A stretch of DNA of 7,915 bases from an uncultured Methylobacillus sp. (lineage in GTDB: Bacteria > Pseudomonadota > Gammaproteobacteria > Burkholderiales > Methylophilaceae). The notes below the pieces were generated by a model. It saw nothing but the letters and a program-made list of their open reading frames with translations. It ran no database searches and was not told where the DNA came from. The translations under genes and the position numbers were made by a program. Positions 1-7,915 of this stretch are shown piece by piece (position 1 is the first letter of the stretch; every line of letters begins with the position of its first letter). The stretch spans positions 1 to 7,915 of the forward strand of contig CAMLME010000088.1 in assembly GCA_946481235.1 (NCBI GenBank), read 5' to 3'.

Positions 1-1451
<1,451 letters not shown>

Positions 1452-1460
1452 GACGTTACG

Positions 1461-1466
1461 TCCTTT
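1461..1466 (-). promoter_or_regulatory. Ribosome binding site deciding the pnp GTG start
   Basis: Minus-strand AAAGGA lies 9 bases before GTG (1449-1451). An in-frame TAA at 1467-1469 directly precedes it, so no longer reading is possible. The next in-frame ATG is more than 100 codons into the conserved domain. The GTG start is therefore well determined. Confidence 0.75.
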
Positions 1467-1473
1467 TTAAATG

Positions 1474-1521
1474 AAAATAAGCCGACAAGCGCTGCGTTTC
1501 CGCATGCTTTCGGCTTATTTT
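1474..1521 (-). promoter_or_regulatory. Long rpsO-pnp stem-loop (candidate RNase III site / partial terminator)
   Basis: In the transcript, perfect 12-bp arms (1474-1485 and 1510-1521) form the outer stem. Inside, after a single bulged base, AAGC/GCTT adds 4 bp. After a small internal loop, TGCG/CGCA adds another 4 bp, capped by a GAAA tetraloop (1497-1500). About 20 bp pair in total. The 3' side reads TCGGCTTATTTTCATTT, so the same element could also work as a leaky terminator of rpsO. E. coli has an RNase III-cut stem-loop at the same place, through which PNPase represses its own synthesis. The same use here is inference by position and shape. Confidence 0.75.
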
Positions 1522-1537
1522 TGTGAATACTCCAGAA

Positions 1538-1807
1538 TTACTTGCGCAGGCCGAGACGTGCGATCAGGCTGCGATAGCGATCGGCATTCTTGCGCTTGAG
1601 ATAGTCGAGCAGCTTGCGGCGTTGGCTAACCATAGCCAGCAGACCACGACGGGAATGGTGATCCTTGGCATTGACCTTGAAGTGTTCGGTCAAGGTGCTG
1701 ATACGGCTGGTGAGAAGCGCCACTTGCACTTCTGGGGAACCGGTGTCATTTTCACCTTGTTTAAATTCGCCAATAAGCCTGGCTGTTTCAGCAGTCGTAA
1801 TGGACAT
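1538..1807 (-). CDS. rpsO: 30S ribosomal protein S15
   Basis: S15 is a primary binding protein of the central domain of 16S rRNA (helices h20-h22) and forms a bridge to the 50S subunit. The 89 residues equal the usual family length. The all-helical protein shows [11 protein letters not shown] (22-32), [15 protein letters not shown] (42-56) with the rRNA-contacting [16 protein letters not shown] (63-72) and RY at 77-78, ending in LGLRK. ATG at 1807 follows AGGAG by 6 bases. It has its own promoter in the 75-bp gap behind truB. The downstream gene is pnp, as in many proteobacteria, with a long stem-loop between them. Confidence 0.98.
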   Translation of the reverse strand: MSITTAETARLIGEFKQGENDTGSPEVQVALLTSRISTLTEHFKVNAKDHHSRRGLLAMVSQRRKLLDYLKRKNADRYRSLIARLGLRK

Positions 1808-1813
1808 CTTTTT

Positions 1814-1818
1814 CTCCT
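1814..1818 (-). promoter_or_regulatory. Ribosome binding site of rpsO
   Basis: Minus-strand AGGAG lies 6 bases before the ATG at 1807. It confirms that start and gives an efficient initiation site, fitting a highly expressed ribosomal protein. Confidence 0.85.
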
Positions 1819-1833
1819 AATCTTGAACCGCGC

Positions 1834-1863
1834 ATTCTAACCCTAAATTGAATATATTAACAA
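1834..1863 (-). promoter_or_regulatory. rpsO promoter in the truB-rpsO gap
   Basis: On the minus strand TTGTTA (-35, 1858-1863, 4 of 6 consensus) and TAGAAT (-10, 1834-1839, 5 of 6) are separated by 18 bp in an AT-rich stretch. Predicted start is near 1827, leaving a leader of about 20 nt. E. coli also has a dedicated promoter at this place. The short leader leaves no room for the long S15-binding pseudoknot known in E. coli, so any autoregulation would need a different structure or the read-through transcript. Confidence 0.6.
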
Positions 1864-1872
1864 GGTGTTAAT
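1856..1872. repeat. AT-rich 7-bp inverted repeat over the rpsO -35
   Basis: ATTAACA, a 3-base spacer and TGTTAAT form perfect arms (1856-1862 and 1866-1872) in the truB-rpsO gap. The repeat overlaps the proposed -35. It is too AT-rich and lacks a U-tract, so it is not a convincing terminator. It may be an operator or a chance palindrome in AT-rich intergenic DNA. Confidence 0.4.
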
Positions 1873-1882
1873 CGTTTTTTTA

Positions 1883-2791
1883 CTACTGCCCATGCGTCTG
1901 AACCAGACGACGGGGTGCAATCTTGCCGTCCGGTGTCACTTCACCCAAACCGAGAAACCGCTGCTCCTGCCCGTACAGACGGACATCGCCCAGTTGAAGC
2001 TTCCCTGGCTGCCATACTGACTGGCCCTGGCATAAATAATAAGCACTGTCGTTATCGAGTGCGACCGCGGGCAAGTCCTGCAGCATGCAATCCGGCGCCA
2101 CAAGGATCACATCCCGCTCCTCCAGCTGCATGGCATCAAGCGCTTCCAGCGTCACGGCACGCGACACGTCAAAAAGACCGGACACCGTACGCCGCAACTG
2201 GGTCAAATAAGCGCCGCAACCCAAAGCTTTGCCGATATCTTCCGCCAGTGTCCGAATATAGGTTCCCTTGCTGCAGGAAACCCGAATTGTCGCGCTCGGT
2301 TGATCCAGCTCAAGCAATTCGATGTGATGTATGGTCACCGCCCTCGCCGGCCGTTCGATTTCAATGCCGGCGCGCGCATATTCGTATAACGCCTTGCCCT
2401 GATGCTTGAGCGCGGAATACATGGGTGGCACTTGGTTAATTTCACCCAGAAATCCACGCAACACTTCTTCCATCTTTTCGCGCGTGACGTTCACCTCGGC
2501 CGTCGTGACGATTTCGCCTTCCGTATCGCCCGTGGTCGTAGTCGCGCCCAGCAGCATGGTCGCACAATAGGTCTTGTCTGCATCCAGCAAGAAATGTGAG
2601 AACTTGGTTGCCTCGCCGAAGCAGATCGGTAACAAGCCCGTCGCGAACGGGTCCAGACTACCGGTATGTCCCGCTTTCGCTGCCTGATACAGACGTTTTG
2701 CTTGCTGCAATGCCTGATTGGATGAGAGTCCGACGGGCTTGTCCAACAACAGGACGCCGTCTACTGGCCGCTTGATACGTTTGTGCTGCAC
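1883..2791 (-). CDS. truB: tRNA pseudouridine(55) synthase TruB
   Basis: TruB converts U55 of the T-loop of tRNAs to pseudouridine and also acts as a tRNA folding chaperone. The 302 residues match the family (314 in E. coli). The catalytic aspartate is Asp47 in GHTGSLDPFATG (41-52). Other conserved blocks are GVLLLDKPVGLSSN (12-25), YSALKHQGKALYEYAR (125-140) and KGTYIRTLAEDIG (175-187). The C-terminal TruB_C/PUA-like part (about 245-297) ends with IAPRRLV. The start codon is GTG at 2789-2791, which matches the family N-terminus. It lies 6 bp after the rbfA stop without a proper ribosome binding site, suggesting coupling to rbfA. No terminator follows, so some transcripts probably continue into rpsO. 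Confidence 0.97.
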   Translation of the reverse strand: MQHKRIKRPVDGVLLLDKPVGLSSNQALQQAKRLYQAAKAGHTGSLDPFATGLLPICFGEATKFSHFLLDADKTYCATMLLGATTTTGDTEGEIVTTAEVNVTREKMEEVLRGFLGEINQVPPMYSALKHQGKALYEYARAGIEIERPARAVTIHHIELLELDQPSATIRVSCSKGTYIRTLAEDIGKALGCGAYLTQLRRTVSGLFDVSRAVTLEALDAMQLEERDVILVAPDCMLQDLPAVALDNDSAYYLCQGQSVWQPGKLQLGDVRLYGQEQRFLGLGEVTPDGKIAPRRLVQTHGQ

Positions 2792-2797
2792 CAGAAA

Positions 2798-3166
2798 TCA
2801 ATCTTCTTCGGAGTCTGTCTTGTTGTCTTGAGCCACGGCATCGTCAATGATGCGGGAAAGACGCATGCCACGCTCGATCGAAGCGTCGTAAACAAAATGC
2901 AGCTGAGGCACCGAGCGCAGCAGCATGCGCTGCGAAAGCTGGCTGCGCAGGAAGCCGGCCGATTTCTCCAGCCCTTTTTGCAGATCCGGTGAATTCTCAA
3001 CTGCGCTGTAAAAGACCTTGGCGTGCGCCAGATCACCTGTCACCTCAACTTCGGTAACCGTGACCATGGACACGCGCGGATCCTTGACTTCGAACTGCAA
3101 AAGATCAGCCAGTTCGCGTTGAATCTGCTCGGCAACACGCTGGCTTCTGGCGAACTCCTTGGCCAT
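2798..3166 (-). CDS. rbfA: 30S ribosome-binding factor RbfA
   Basis: RbfA is a small KH-fold protein that binds the 30S subunit near 16S helix 1 and assists late maturation and cold adaptation. The 122 residues compare with about 133 in E. coli. Family features seen are the helical N-terminus RSQRVAEQIQRELADLL (8-24), DPR at 29-31, the SAG kink at 69-71 that stands for the KH loop, and the signature PQLHFVYDASIERG (87-100). A short acidic tail (TDSEED) follows. The ATG overlaps the infB stop by one base (TAATG) and has no clear ribosome binding site, so translation is probably coupled to IF2. The function fits its neighbours RimP and S15, which also act on the 30S subunit. Confidence 0.96.
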   Translation of the reverse strand: MAKEFARSQRVAEQIQRELADLLQFEVKDPRVSMVTVTEVEVTGDLAHAKVFYSAVENSPDLQKGLEKSAGFLRSQLSQRMLLRSVPQLHFVYDASIERGMRLSRIIDDAVAQDNKTDSEED

Positions 3167-5823
3167 TAGAGCGTTCTTGCCACTTCCACGACTTCGAAGA
3201 CTTCAAGCTGATCGCCCACCTCGATGTCATTGAAATTCTTGAGTGACAAACCGCACTCGAAACCGGCTTTGACTTCACGTACGTCATCCTTGAAACGCTT
3301 CAGCGAATCGAGCTCGCCGGTATGGATGACGACGTTGGAACGAAGTACGCGCACCTTTGAGCCGCGCTTGACGATGCCATCCAGCACATAGCAGCCGGCA
3401 ACCGAACCGACTCTGGAAATTCGGAATACTTCCCGGATTTCGACCAGTCCGATAACGTTTTCCTTTTCTTCCGGCGACAGCATGCCGCCAAGAGCAGCCT
3501 TCACTTCATCGACTGCTTCGTAAATGATGTTGTAGTAACGCACATCCACGCCTGCAGATTCCATCAGCTTGCGCGCACCTGCATCTGCCCGCACATTGAA
3601 GCCGATGACCACTGCCTTGGACGCTGCCGCCAGGTTGACATCGGACTCGCTGATCGCGCCCACGCCGGTATGCAGGATGTTGACCTTCACTTCATCGGTG
3701 GAGAGCTTCTGCAACGATGTAGCCAGCGCTTCATATGAACCCTGAACATCTGACTTGATGATCAGCGGCAAGGACTTGACCTCGCCTTCGCCCATCTGTT
3801 CGAACATGTTTTCCAGTTTGGCTGCCTGCTGCTTGGCCAACTTCACATCGCGGAACTTGCCTTGGCGGAACAATGCGATTTCGCGCGCCTTGCGCTCGTC
3901 GTTCAGAACGATGGTTTCTTCACCGGCATTCGGCACTTCGGACAGACCAAGAATCTCTACTGGAATCGAAGGGCCCGCCTCCTTCACTTCTTGACCCGCC
4001 TCGTCCATCATGGCACGCACTCGGCCATAGGAGCTGCCCGCAAGCAGCATATCGCCGCGCTTGAGCGTGCCGGATTGCACCAGTATGGTTGCTACCGGGC
4101 CGCGCCCCTTATCCAGGCGGCCTTCGATAACAAGACCCTTGGCCGGCGTATTCTTGGCCGCTGTCAATTCAAGCACTTCGGCTTGCAGCAACACGGCTTC
4201 CAGCAAGTCTTCGATGCCCTGGCCGGTTTTGGCCGAAACTTCAACGAACATGGTATCGCCACCCCAATCTTCGGGCACGACTTCCTGCGCGACCAACTCC
4301 TGCTTGACGCGCTCCGCATTGGCATCCGGCTTGTCGATCTTGTTGACGGCCACAACCAAAGGGACTTTGGCGGCCTTGGCATGATGCACGGCTTCAATGG
4401 TTTGCGGCATCACGCCGTCGTCTGCGGCAACCACCAGGATAACTACGTCCGTGGCCTTGGCACCGCGGGCGCGCATTGCCGTAAATGCTTCGTGGCCCGG
4501 CGTATCGAGGAAAGTCACCTGACCGCGTGGCGTTTCCACATGATAGGCGCCGATGTGCTGGGTAATGCCGCCGGCTTCGCCGGAAGCCACGCGGGTACGG
4601 CGAATGTAGTCGAGCAAGGAGGTCTTGCCGTGGTCAACGTGGCCCATCACGGTCACGACCGGAGGGCGACTTTCCTGCACGGCTTCCACATGCTCGGCTT
4701 CGAGGAAGGCTTCCGGATCGTTAGCTTCGGCAGCACGGGCGGTATGGCCCATTTCTTCCACCACGATAATCGCGGTTTCCTGATCCAGCACCTGGTTGAT
4801 GGTCACCATCATGCCCATCTTCATGAGCGTCTTGATCACTTCGGCTGCCTTGACCGCCATCTTGTGCGCCAGATCTGCGACGGAGATGGTTTCAGGCACC
4901 AACACTTCGCGCACGAGAGGTTCCGTAGGCGCGGAGAATGCATGTTGCTGGTCGCCATTATCCTTATGCGACTTGGACTTGCCCTTGTGGTCGCGCCAAC
5001 CCTGACCGACGCCGACATCCCCGCGCGTCTTGATGCCGCGCTTTTTCGCGGCATTGTCCCAATCGCCGGCACCCTTGCTCTTTTTCGCCGGCTTTTCGTC
5101 GGCTTTGGCTTTGTCCTTGGCCGCAGGCTTGTGCAGCGTGCCTTCGCTCAAACTTGCCGGGGCGGCTGGTGCAGCCGCCGCTTCGCTCGCTTTGCGCGCC
5201 TCTTCTTCCTGCCGCCTTTGCAACAATTCCTGTTTTTTGCGCTGCTCCGCGCTTTGCAATGCAATCAGTTCCGCCTGGCGACGTGCCTCTTCCTCACGCT
5301 TGGCAATCTGCTCGGCATCCAGAAGATCATGTATGCGTGGACGACCAACAGGTTTTTCCTGAACGGCAACGACCTCAGGAACTTCCGGCTGCACTGGCTC
5401 AGGCGCTGCTGGAACCTCGGGTTCAGGAGCAACTAGAATTTCCGGCTCCGGTACTGGCTCTGGCAGCGACTGCGGCTCGATGGGCAACTCGACCGCCTGC
5501 TCGGCTTCGGCCACCTGATCGTTCGGGTCACGACGCACCAGAACACGTTTCTTTCGCACTTCGACCTGGATGGTACGGGCCTTGCCGCTGCTGTCCGACT
5601 TGCGGATTTCGGTCACCTGTTTACGCGTCAGCGTAATCTTGTTTTTGGGGGCTTCAGCGCCGTGGCCTTTGCGCAGATAATCCAGAAGCGCGGTTTTATC
5701 CTGCTCGGTTAGCCTGTCGTCCGGATTGGCTTTGTGCACCCCGGCCGCCTTCAGCTGCTCAAGCAGCAGCTCCGCCTGCAGGCCCAGCTCGCTGGCAAAT
5801 TGTGCTACGCTCGATTGTCCCAT
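3166..5823 (-). CDS. infB: Translation initiation factor IF-2
   Basis: IF2 is the GTPase that places formyl-Met-tRNA on the 30S subunit and promotes 50S joining. The 885 residues are similar to the long form in E. coli (890). The N-terminal IF2_N module (about 1-52) is followed by a long charged linker: a Pro/Glu-rich stretch at 117-153, a Glu/Arg/Gln-rich probable coiled coil at about 168-215, and a Lys-rich section. A second IF2_N module lies at about 308-360. The G domain has G1 GHVDHGKT 394-401, G2 GGIT 418-421, G3 DTPGH 440-444, G4 NKID 494-497 and G5 SAK 530-532. Domains II, III and C2 complete the protein. ATG at 5823 has GGAG 6 bases upstream. The TAA stop shares its last A with the rbfA ATG. 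I saw no in-frame ATG or GTG around residues 150-165, where E. coli makes its shorter IF2 forms. Confidence 0.98.
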   Translation of the reverse strand: MGQSSVAQFASELGLQAELLLEQLKAAGVHKANPDDRLTEQDKTALLDYLRKGHGAEAPKNKITLTRKQVTEIRKSDSSGKARTIQVEVRKKRVLVRRDPNDQVAEAEQAVELPIEPQSLPEPVPEPEILVAPEPEVPAAPEPVQPEVPEVVAVQEKPVGRPRIHDLLDAEQIAKREEEARRQAELIALQSAEQRKKQELLQRRQEEEARKASEAAAAPAAPASLSEGTLHKPAAKDKAKADEKPAKKSKGAGDWDNAAKKRGIKTRGDVGVGQGWRDHKGKSKSHKDNGDQQHAFSAPTEPLVREVLVPETISVADLAHKMAVKAAEVIKTLMKMGMMVTINQVLDQETAIIVVEEMGHTARAAEANDPEAFLEAEHVEAVQESRPPVVTVMGHVDHGKTSLLDYIRRTRVASGEAGGITQHIGAYHVETPRGQVTFLDTPGHEAFTAMRARGAKATDVVILVVAADDGVMPQTIEAVHHAKAAKVPLVVAVNKIDKPDANAERVKQELVAQEVVPEDWGGDTMFVEVSAKTGQGIEDLLEAVLLQAEVLELTAAKNTPAKGLVIEGRLDKGRGPVATILVQSGTLKRGDMLLAGSSYGRVRAMMDEAGQEVKEAGPSIPVEILGLSEVPNAGEETIVLNDERKAREIALFRQGKFRDVKLAKQQAAKLENMFEQMGEGEVKSLPLIIKSDVQGSYEALATSLQKLSTDEVKVNILHTGVGAISESDVNLAAASKAVVIGFNVRADAGARKLMESAGVDVRYYNIIYEAVDEVKAALGGMLSPEEKENVIGLVEIREVFRISRVGSVAGCYVLDGIVKRGSKVRVLRSNVVIHTGELDSLKRFKDDVREVKAGFECGLSLKNFNDIEVGDQLEVFEVVEVARTL

Positions 5824-5856
5824 ACTGCTCTCCAGTCTACTTTTGCGGTTGCCCTA

Positions 5857-7323
5857 TCAGGCAAACCAGGGCGCGCGCGCCGTCATGATTAATTGTTTGG
5901 CGCGCTCGGCGTCCATCGAGGTCAGTTCGACCAGGTCGTCCACTGCCAGATCCGCCAGATCTTCAACCGTTGAAATTCCCTTGGCCGCCAACAGATGCGC
6001 GGTATCCGCATCCATGCCTTCCATGGTCAACAAACCTTCGGACGCCTCTTCGACCTTTTCTTCCTTGGCAATAGCCTCAGTCAATATTGCATCGCGAGCA
6101 CGTTTGCGCAGTTCGTTGACGGTATCTTCATCGAACGCTTCGATCTCCGTCATTTCGGAAAGCGGCACATAGGCGATTTCTTCGAGCGAACTGAATCCTT
6201 CCTGCGCCAGAATGTCGGCCACTTCCTCATCGACATCCAGCTTGTCCATGAACAGCTGGCGAGTCTTGGAGTGCTCTGCTTCATTTTTCTGAGCAGCTTC
6301 TTCTTCCGTCATGATGTTGAGCGTCCAGCCCGTCAATTCGGAAGCCAGGCGTACATTTTGCCCGCTCTTGCCGATGGCCTGTGCCAGCTGGTCCTCGTCA
6401 ACGACGACATCCATGCTGTGCGCATCTTCATCAACCACGATGCTCGACACTTCGGCCGGAGCCATCGCATTGATGACGAACTGTGCCGGTTCCATGGACC
6501 ACAGCACGATATCCACGCGCTCGCCGGCCAGTTCGCCGGTCACCGCTTGCACGCGCGAGCCGCGCATGCCTACGCAAGTACCCACCGGATCCAGACGTTG
6601 ATCGTTGGATTTCACTGCAATCTTGGAGCGCAAGCCCGGGTCACGTGCGGCAGACCTGATTTCAAGCAGGCCCTCCTCGATTTCCGGAACTTCCAGCTCG
6701 AACAGCTTGACCAGGAACTCCGGAACCACACGCGAAAGAATCAGTTGCGGGCCGCGTCCACCGCGCTCAATGCGCATCAGATAGGCGCGAACACGGTCAC
6801 CAACGCGCAAATTTTCCTTGGGAATCATTTGCTCGCGTGGCAGCAAGGCTTCAATGCGACCGATTTCTATGATCGCATTGCCCTTTTCCATACGCTTGAT
6901 CATCCCGGTCACGAGATGTTCCTTACGCGCAAGGAAGTCGTTCAGGATTTGCTCACGCTCAGCCTCTCGCACTTTTTGCAAGATGACCTGTTTGGCGGCT
7001 TGTGCGCCAATGCGCCCGAATTCGATGGACTCCAAGGCCTCTTCGATATAGTCCCCTTCGCTCAGGCCCTGTGCACGCTCGTCGCTCATGGCTACCTGTG
7101 CAGCCGGATTCTCAAGCGCATCATCGTTCACGACCTGCCAGCGCCGGAAGGACTCGTATTCGCCACTGTCGCGGTCGATAGCCACGCGCACATCGGCATC
7201 ATCCTGGAATCTTTTTTTGGATGCAGAAGCCAGCGCCAACTCGAGAGCAGTGAAAATTACTTCCTTTTCTACATTCTTTTCATGCGCCAGCGCATCAACC
7301 AGCAATAATACTTCGCGACTCAT
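5857..7323 (-). CDS. nusA: Transcription termination/antitermination factor NusA
   Basis: NusA binds RNA polymerase and nascent RNA. It promotes pausing and hairpin termination and takes part in rRNA antitermination. The 488 residues are near the 495 of E. coli. Order of domains: RNA polymerase-binding N-terminal domain (about 1-135), S1 domain (about 136-200), KH1 (about 201-285, GMRG loop at 252-255), KH2 (about 286-345, GKSG loop at 318-321), then two helix-hairpin-helix acidic repeats (about 355-420 and 430-488), an arrangement known from E. coli and related proteobacteria. The ATG at 7323 is set by a strong ribosome binding site, GGAGG (7330-7334), 6 bases upstream. The upstream leader hairpin is a plausible target for feedback by NusA itself, as known in E. 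coli. The reading frame is intact. Confidence 0.98.
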   Translation of the reverse strand: MSREVLLLVDALAHEKNVEKEVIFTALELALASASKKRFQDDADVRVAIDRDSGEYESFRRWQVVNDDALENPAAQVAMSDERAQGLSEGDYIEEALESIEFGRIGAQAAKQVILQKVREAEREQILNDFLARKEHLVTGMIKRMEKGNAIIEIGRIEALLPREQMIPKENLRVGDRVRAYLMRIERGGRGPQLILSRVVPEFLVKLFELEVPEIEEGLLEIRSAARDPGLRSKIAVKSNDQRLDPVGTCVGMRGSRVQAVTGELAGERVDIVLWSMEPAQFVINAMAPAEVSSIVVDEDAHSMDVVVDEDQLAQAIGKSGQNVRLASELTGWTLNIMTEEEAAQKNEAEHSKTRQLFMDKLDVDEEVADILAQEGFSSLEEIAYVPLSEMTEIEAFDEDTVNELRKRARDAILTEAIAKEEKVEEASEGLLTMEGMDADTAHLLAAKGISTVEDLADLAVDDLVELTSMDAERAKQLIMTARAPWFA

Positions 7324-7328
7324 CTTCC

Positions 7329-7334
7329 ACCTCC
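7329..7334 (-). promoter_or_regulatory. Strong ribosome binding site for nusA
   Basis: The minus-strand GGAGGT, just after the rimP stop and with GGAGG 6 bases before the nusA ATG, is the best Shine-Dalgarno sequence in the window. It lies in the 13-bp gap, so nusA can initiate independently of rimP. Confidence 0.85.
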
Positions 7335-7336
7335 AC

Positions 7337-7771
7337 CTAAAATTCAGGACTCAACCGGGCTTTATCGATATTGCTCAAGGCAAAACCTTGCAATCCCGCC
7401 TCGGTTTCGATTTGCACCATATCCTGATCAATGCCGCGTAAAATTCCCGTGAAATTCTTTCTACCGTCAACCGGTAGACGCATCTTCAACAGCACTCTGT
7501 TGCCGGCGAACCGGGTGAAATCGCTTTCCTTTTTCAAAACACGATCCAGCCCCGGTGAAGAAACTTCGAGGCGATCGTAATCCACGTCATTCTCGACCGC
7601 GAGCAAATGCGAGACGTGTTCGCTCACCAACGCGCAATCGTCGATATTGACGCCACCTGGCTTGTCGATAAACAACCGCAGAAGCTTACCTCTGCCGGAT
7701 ATTTCCAGATCAACCAGTTCATAGCCGATCTGCGTTAACGACTGCTCCAGCAATGTATGTAAATCCAACAT
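7337..7771 (-). CDS. rimP: Ribosome maturation factor RimP
   Basis: RimP is a cytoplasmic factor needed for maturation of the 30S subunit. The 144-residue protein is close to the family's usual 150. The N-terminal domain (about 1-78) carries GYELV at 16-20, NIDDC at 42-46 and the family signature [10 protein letters not shown] at 68-77. The C-terminal Sm-like domain (about 80-144) contains [10 protein letters not shown] at 131-140 and ends near the same point as the E. coli protein. The start is ATG at 7771. Its ribosome binding site is weak (CGGA a few bases upstream), and the start is supported by alignment to the family N-terminus. It is the first gene of the operon, behind the leader hairpin, and 13 bp before nusA. 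In E. coli a metY tRNA precedes rimP. None is present between 7772 and 7915. Confidence 0.96.
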   Translation of the reverse strand: MLDLHTLLEQSLTQIGYELVDLEISGRGKLLRLFIDKPGGVNIDDCALVSEHVSHLLAVENDVDYDRLEVSSPGLDRVLKKESDFTRFAGNRVLLKMRLPVDGRKNFTGILRGIDQDMVQIETEAGLQGFALSNIDKARLSPEF

Positions 7772-7789
7772 TGTTCCGGTTCCACAAAC

Positions 7790-7811
7790 AAAAAATGGGC
7801 TGAAAGCCCAT
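7790..7811 (-). terminator. Leader hairpin with U-tract before rimP (candidate attenuator)
   Basis: Minus-strand ATGGGCT, loop TTC, AGCCCAT gives perfect 7-bp arms (7795-7801 and 7805-7811), followed at once by TTTTT and GTTT. This has the form of an intrinsic terminator. It lies about 10 nt after the predicted transcription start and 18 bases before the rimP ATG, so it would cut the transcript before the first gene. In E. coli the leader of this operon also contains terminators and NusA regulates its own operon. A similar role here is inference. It could also be a backup terminator for rRNA read-through. Confidence 0.7.
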
Positions 7812-7827
7812 CTACAATAAGACCAAT

Positions 7828-7836
7828 ATTATATCA
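7828..7836 (-). promoter_or_regulatory. Extended -10 promoter for the rimP operon
   Basis: On the minus strand TGATATAAT is a perfect extended -10 (TGN followed by the consensus TATAAT). No good -35 lies at the expected spacing, which fits the extended -10 class. The predicted start is near 7821, giving a leader of about 50 nt before the rimP ATG. It lies downstream of the rRNA terminator and so gives the operon its own start. Confidence 0.65.
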
Positions 7837-7855
7837 ACCAATTCAACGAATTGGT
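7837..7855. repeat. 8-bp inverted repeat abutting the rimP promoter
   Basis: ACCAATTC, then a 3-base spacer, then GAATTGGT form perfect 8-bp arms (7837-7844 and 7848-7855). The repeat ends one base before the TG of the extended -10 and spans roughly -16 to -34 from the predicted start. That is where an operator would block RNA polymerase. It is AT-rich with no U-tract, so it is not a terminator. No regulator can be named from the sequence, and chance is possible. Confidence 0.5.
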
Positions 7856-7865
7856 ACCGTAAAGC

Positions 7866-7892
7866 AAAAAGCCCTCATAAAGAGGGCTTTTT
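7866..7892 (-). terminator. Intrinsic terminator, probably closing the upstream rRNA operon
   Basis: Perfect 11-bp arms (7866-7876 and 7882-7892) enclose a 5-base loop. The core is GCCCTC/GAGGGC, flanked by an A-tract on one side and a T-tract on the other. On the minus strand the stem is followed by TTTTTGCTTT, a good U-tract. The symmetric A/T flanks would let it work in both directions. It sits between the probable 5S end and the rimP promoter, so it should stop rRNA transcription before the rimP operon. Confidence 0.88.
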
Positions 7893-7904
7893 GACAGGAT
7901 AAGG

Positions 7905-7915
7905 AGCCTGGCGGT
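7905..7915 (-). rRNA. rrf: 5S rRNA, 3' tip only (partial, cut by window edge)
   Basis: Read on the minus strand the last bases of the window are ACCGCCAGGCT. This matches what I know of the 3' end of proteobacterial 5S rRNA, the strand of helix I that pairs with the GCCTGGCGG start of the molecule. A strong terminator follows 12 bases downstream, as expected at the end of an rRNA operon. Because helix I is self-complementary, a plus-strand 5S beginning here is the alternative, but a terminator just upstream of a 5S start would be odd. Only about 11 bases are visible, so this is a contextual call. Confidence 0.5.

Noticed and set aside
5330..5400. Internal start for a short IF2 form, as in E. 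coli
   Set aside because: Around residues 150-165 the valine codons are GTC or GTT and the only ATG is out of frame, so no internal start is supported there.
3862..5436. 524-codon plus-strand open frame opposite infB
   Set aside because: It is also in codon register with the sense gene, whose identity as IF2 is certain from its G motifs. It shows the same cause, absence of TTA, CTA and TCA codons in infB, and the translation has no family features.
5995..7308. 437-codon plus-strand open frame opposite nusA
   Set aside because: It has the same codon register and the same explanation. Four such frames in one window (the fourth, at 1523-1840, is opposite rpsO) point to codon use rather than to overlapping genes.
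7891..7896. Perfect plus-strand TTGACA (-35 consensus)
   Set aside because: Any -10 would fall at or beyond the window edge. The site lies between the terminator and the probable 5S end, so it is most likely chance.
7906..7915. Start of a plus-strand 5S rRNA (GCCTGGCGG)
   Set aside because: The two ends of 5S are complementary, so both strands look alike. The terminator just to the left fits a minus-strand 3' end and would be out of place directly before a 5S start.
7772..7915. metY-type tRNA upstream of rimP, as in E. coli
   Set aside because: No tRNA-like cloverleaf, T-loop GGTTCAA box or CCA end can be found. The region is filled by the promoter, two terminator-like hairpins and the probable 5S end.

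Overview
The window is a block of core translation and RNA-metabolism genes, all on the minus strand. In transcription order it reads: the 3' tip of a probable 5S rRNA gene, a terminator, a leader with promoter and attenuator-like hairpin, rimP, nusA, infB, rbfA, truB, rpsO and the first two-thirds of pnp, which runs off the left edge. Protein character and gene order point to a betaproteobacterium. The IF2 N-terminus ([18 protein letters not shown]) is of the type I associate with that class, and the order rimP-nusA-infB-rbfA-truB-rpsO-pnp is also that of E. coli. I cannot place it more finely from sequence alone. There is no sign of phage, insertion sequences, CRISPR or transferred DNA.

Layout from right to left. 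At 7905-7915 lies what looks like the 3' end of a 5S rRNA, followed by a strong terminator at 7866-7892. The 7772-7865 stretch holds an extended -10 promoter abutted by an 8-bp inverted repeat, then a second hairpin plus U-tract directly before rimP. rimP, nusA and infB are 13 and 33 bp apart with clear ribosome binding sites for nusA and infB. infB and rbfA overlap by one base (TAATG) and rbfA-truB are 6 bp apart, both without a good ribosome binding site, so translation is probably coupled. A 75-bp gap before rpsO holds a separate rpsO promoter. The 86-bp rpsO-pnp gap holds a long stem-loop with a GAAA tetraloop.

The genes act together. RimP and RbfA mature the 30S subunit, S15 is an early-binding 30S protein, IF2 brings initiator tRNA, TruB makes psi55 in tRNA, NusA controls elongation and termination, and PNPase degrades RNA. 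The coding content is ordinary and every frame is intact. The points worth a second look are in the non-coding joints: the leader of the rimP operon, its link to an rRNA operon, and the rpsO-pnp stem-loop. I found no evidence of a previously undescribed system.
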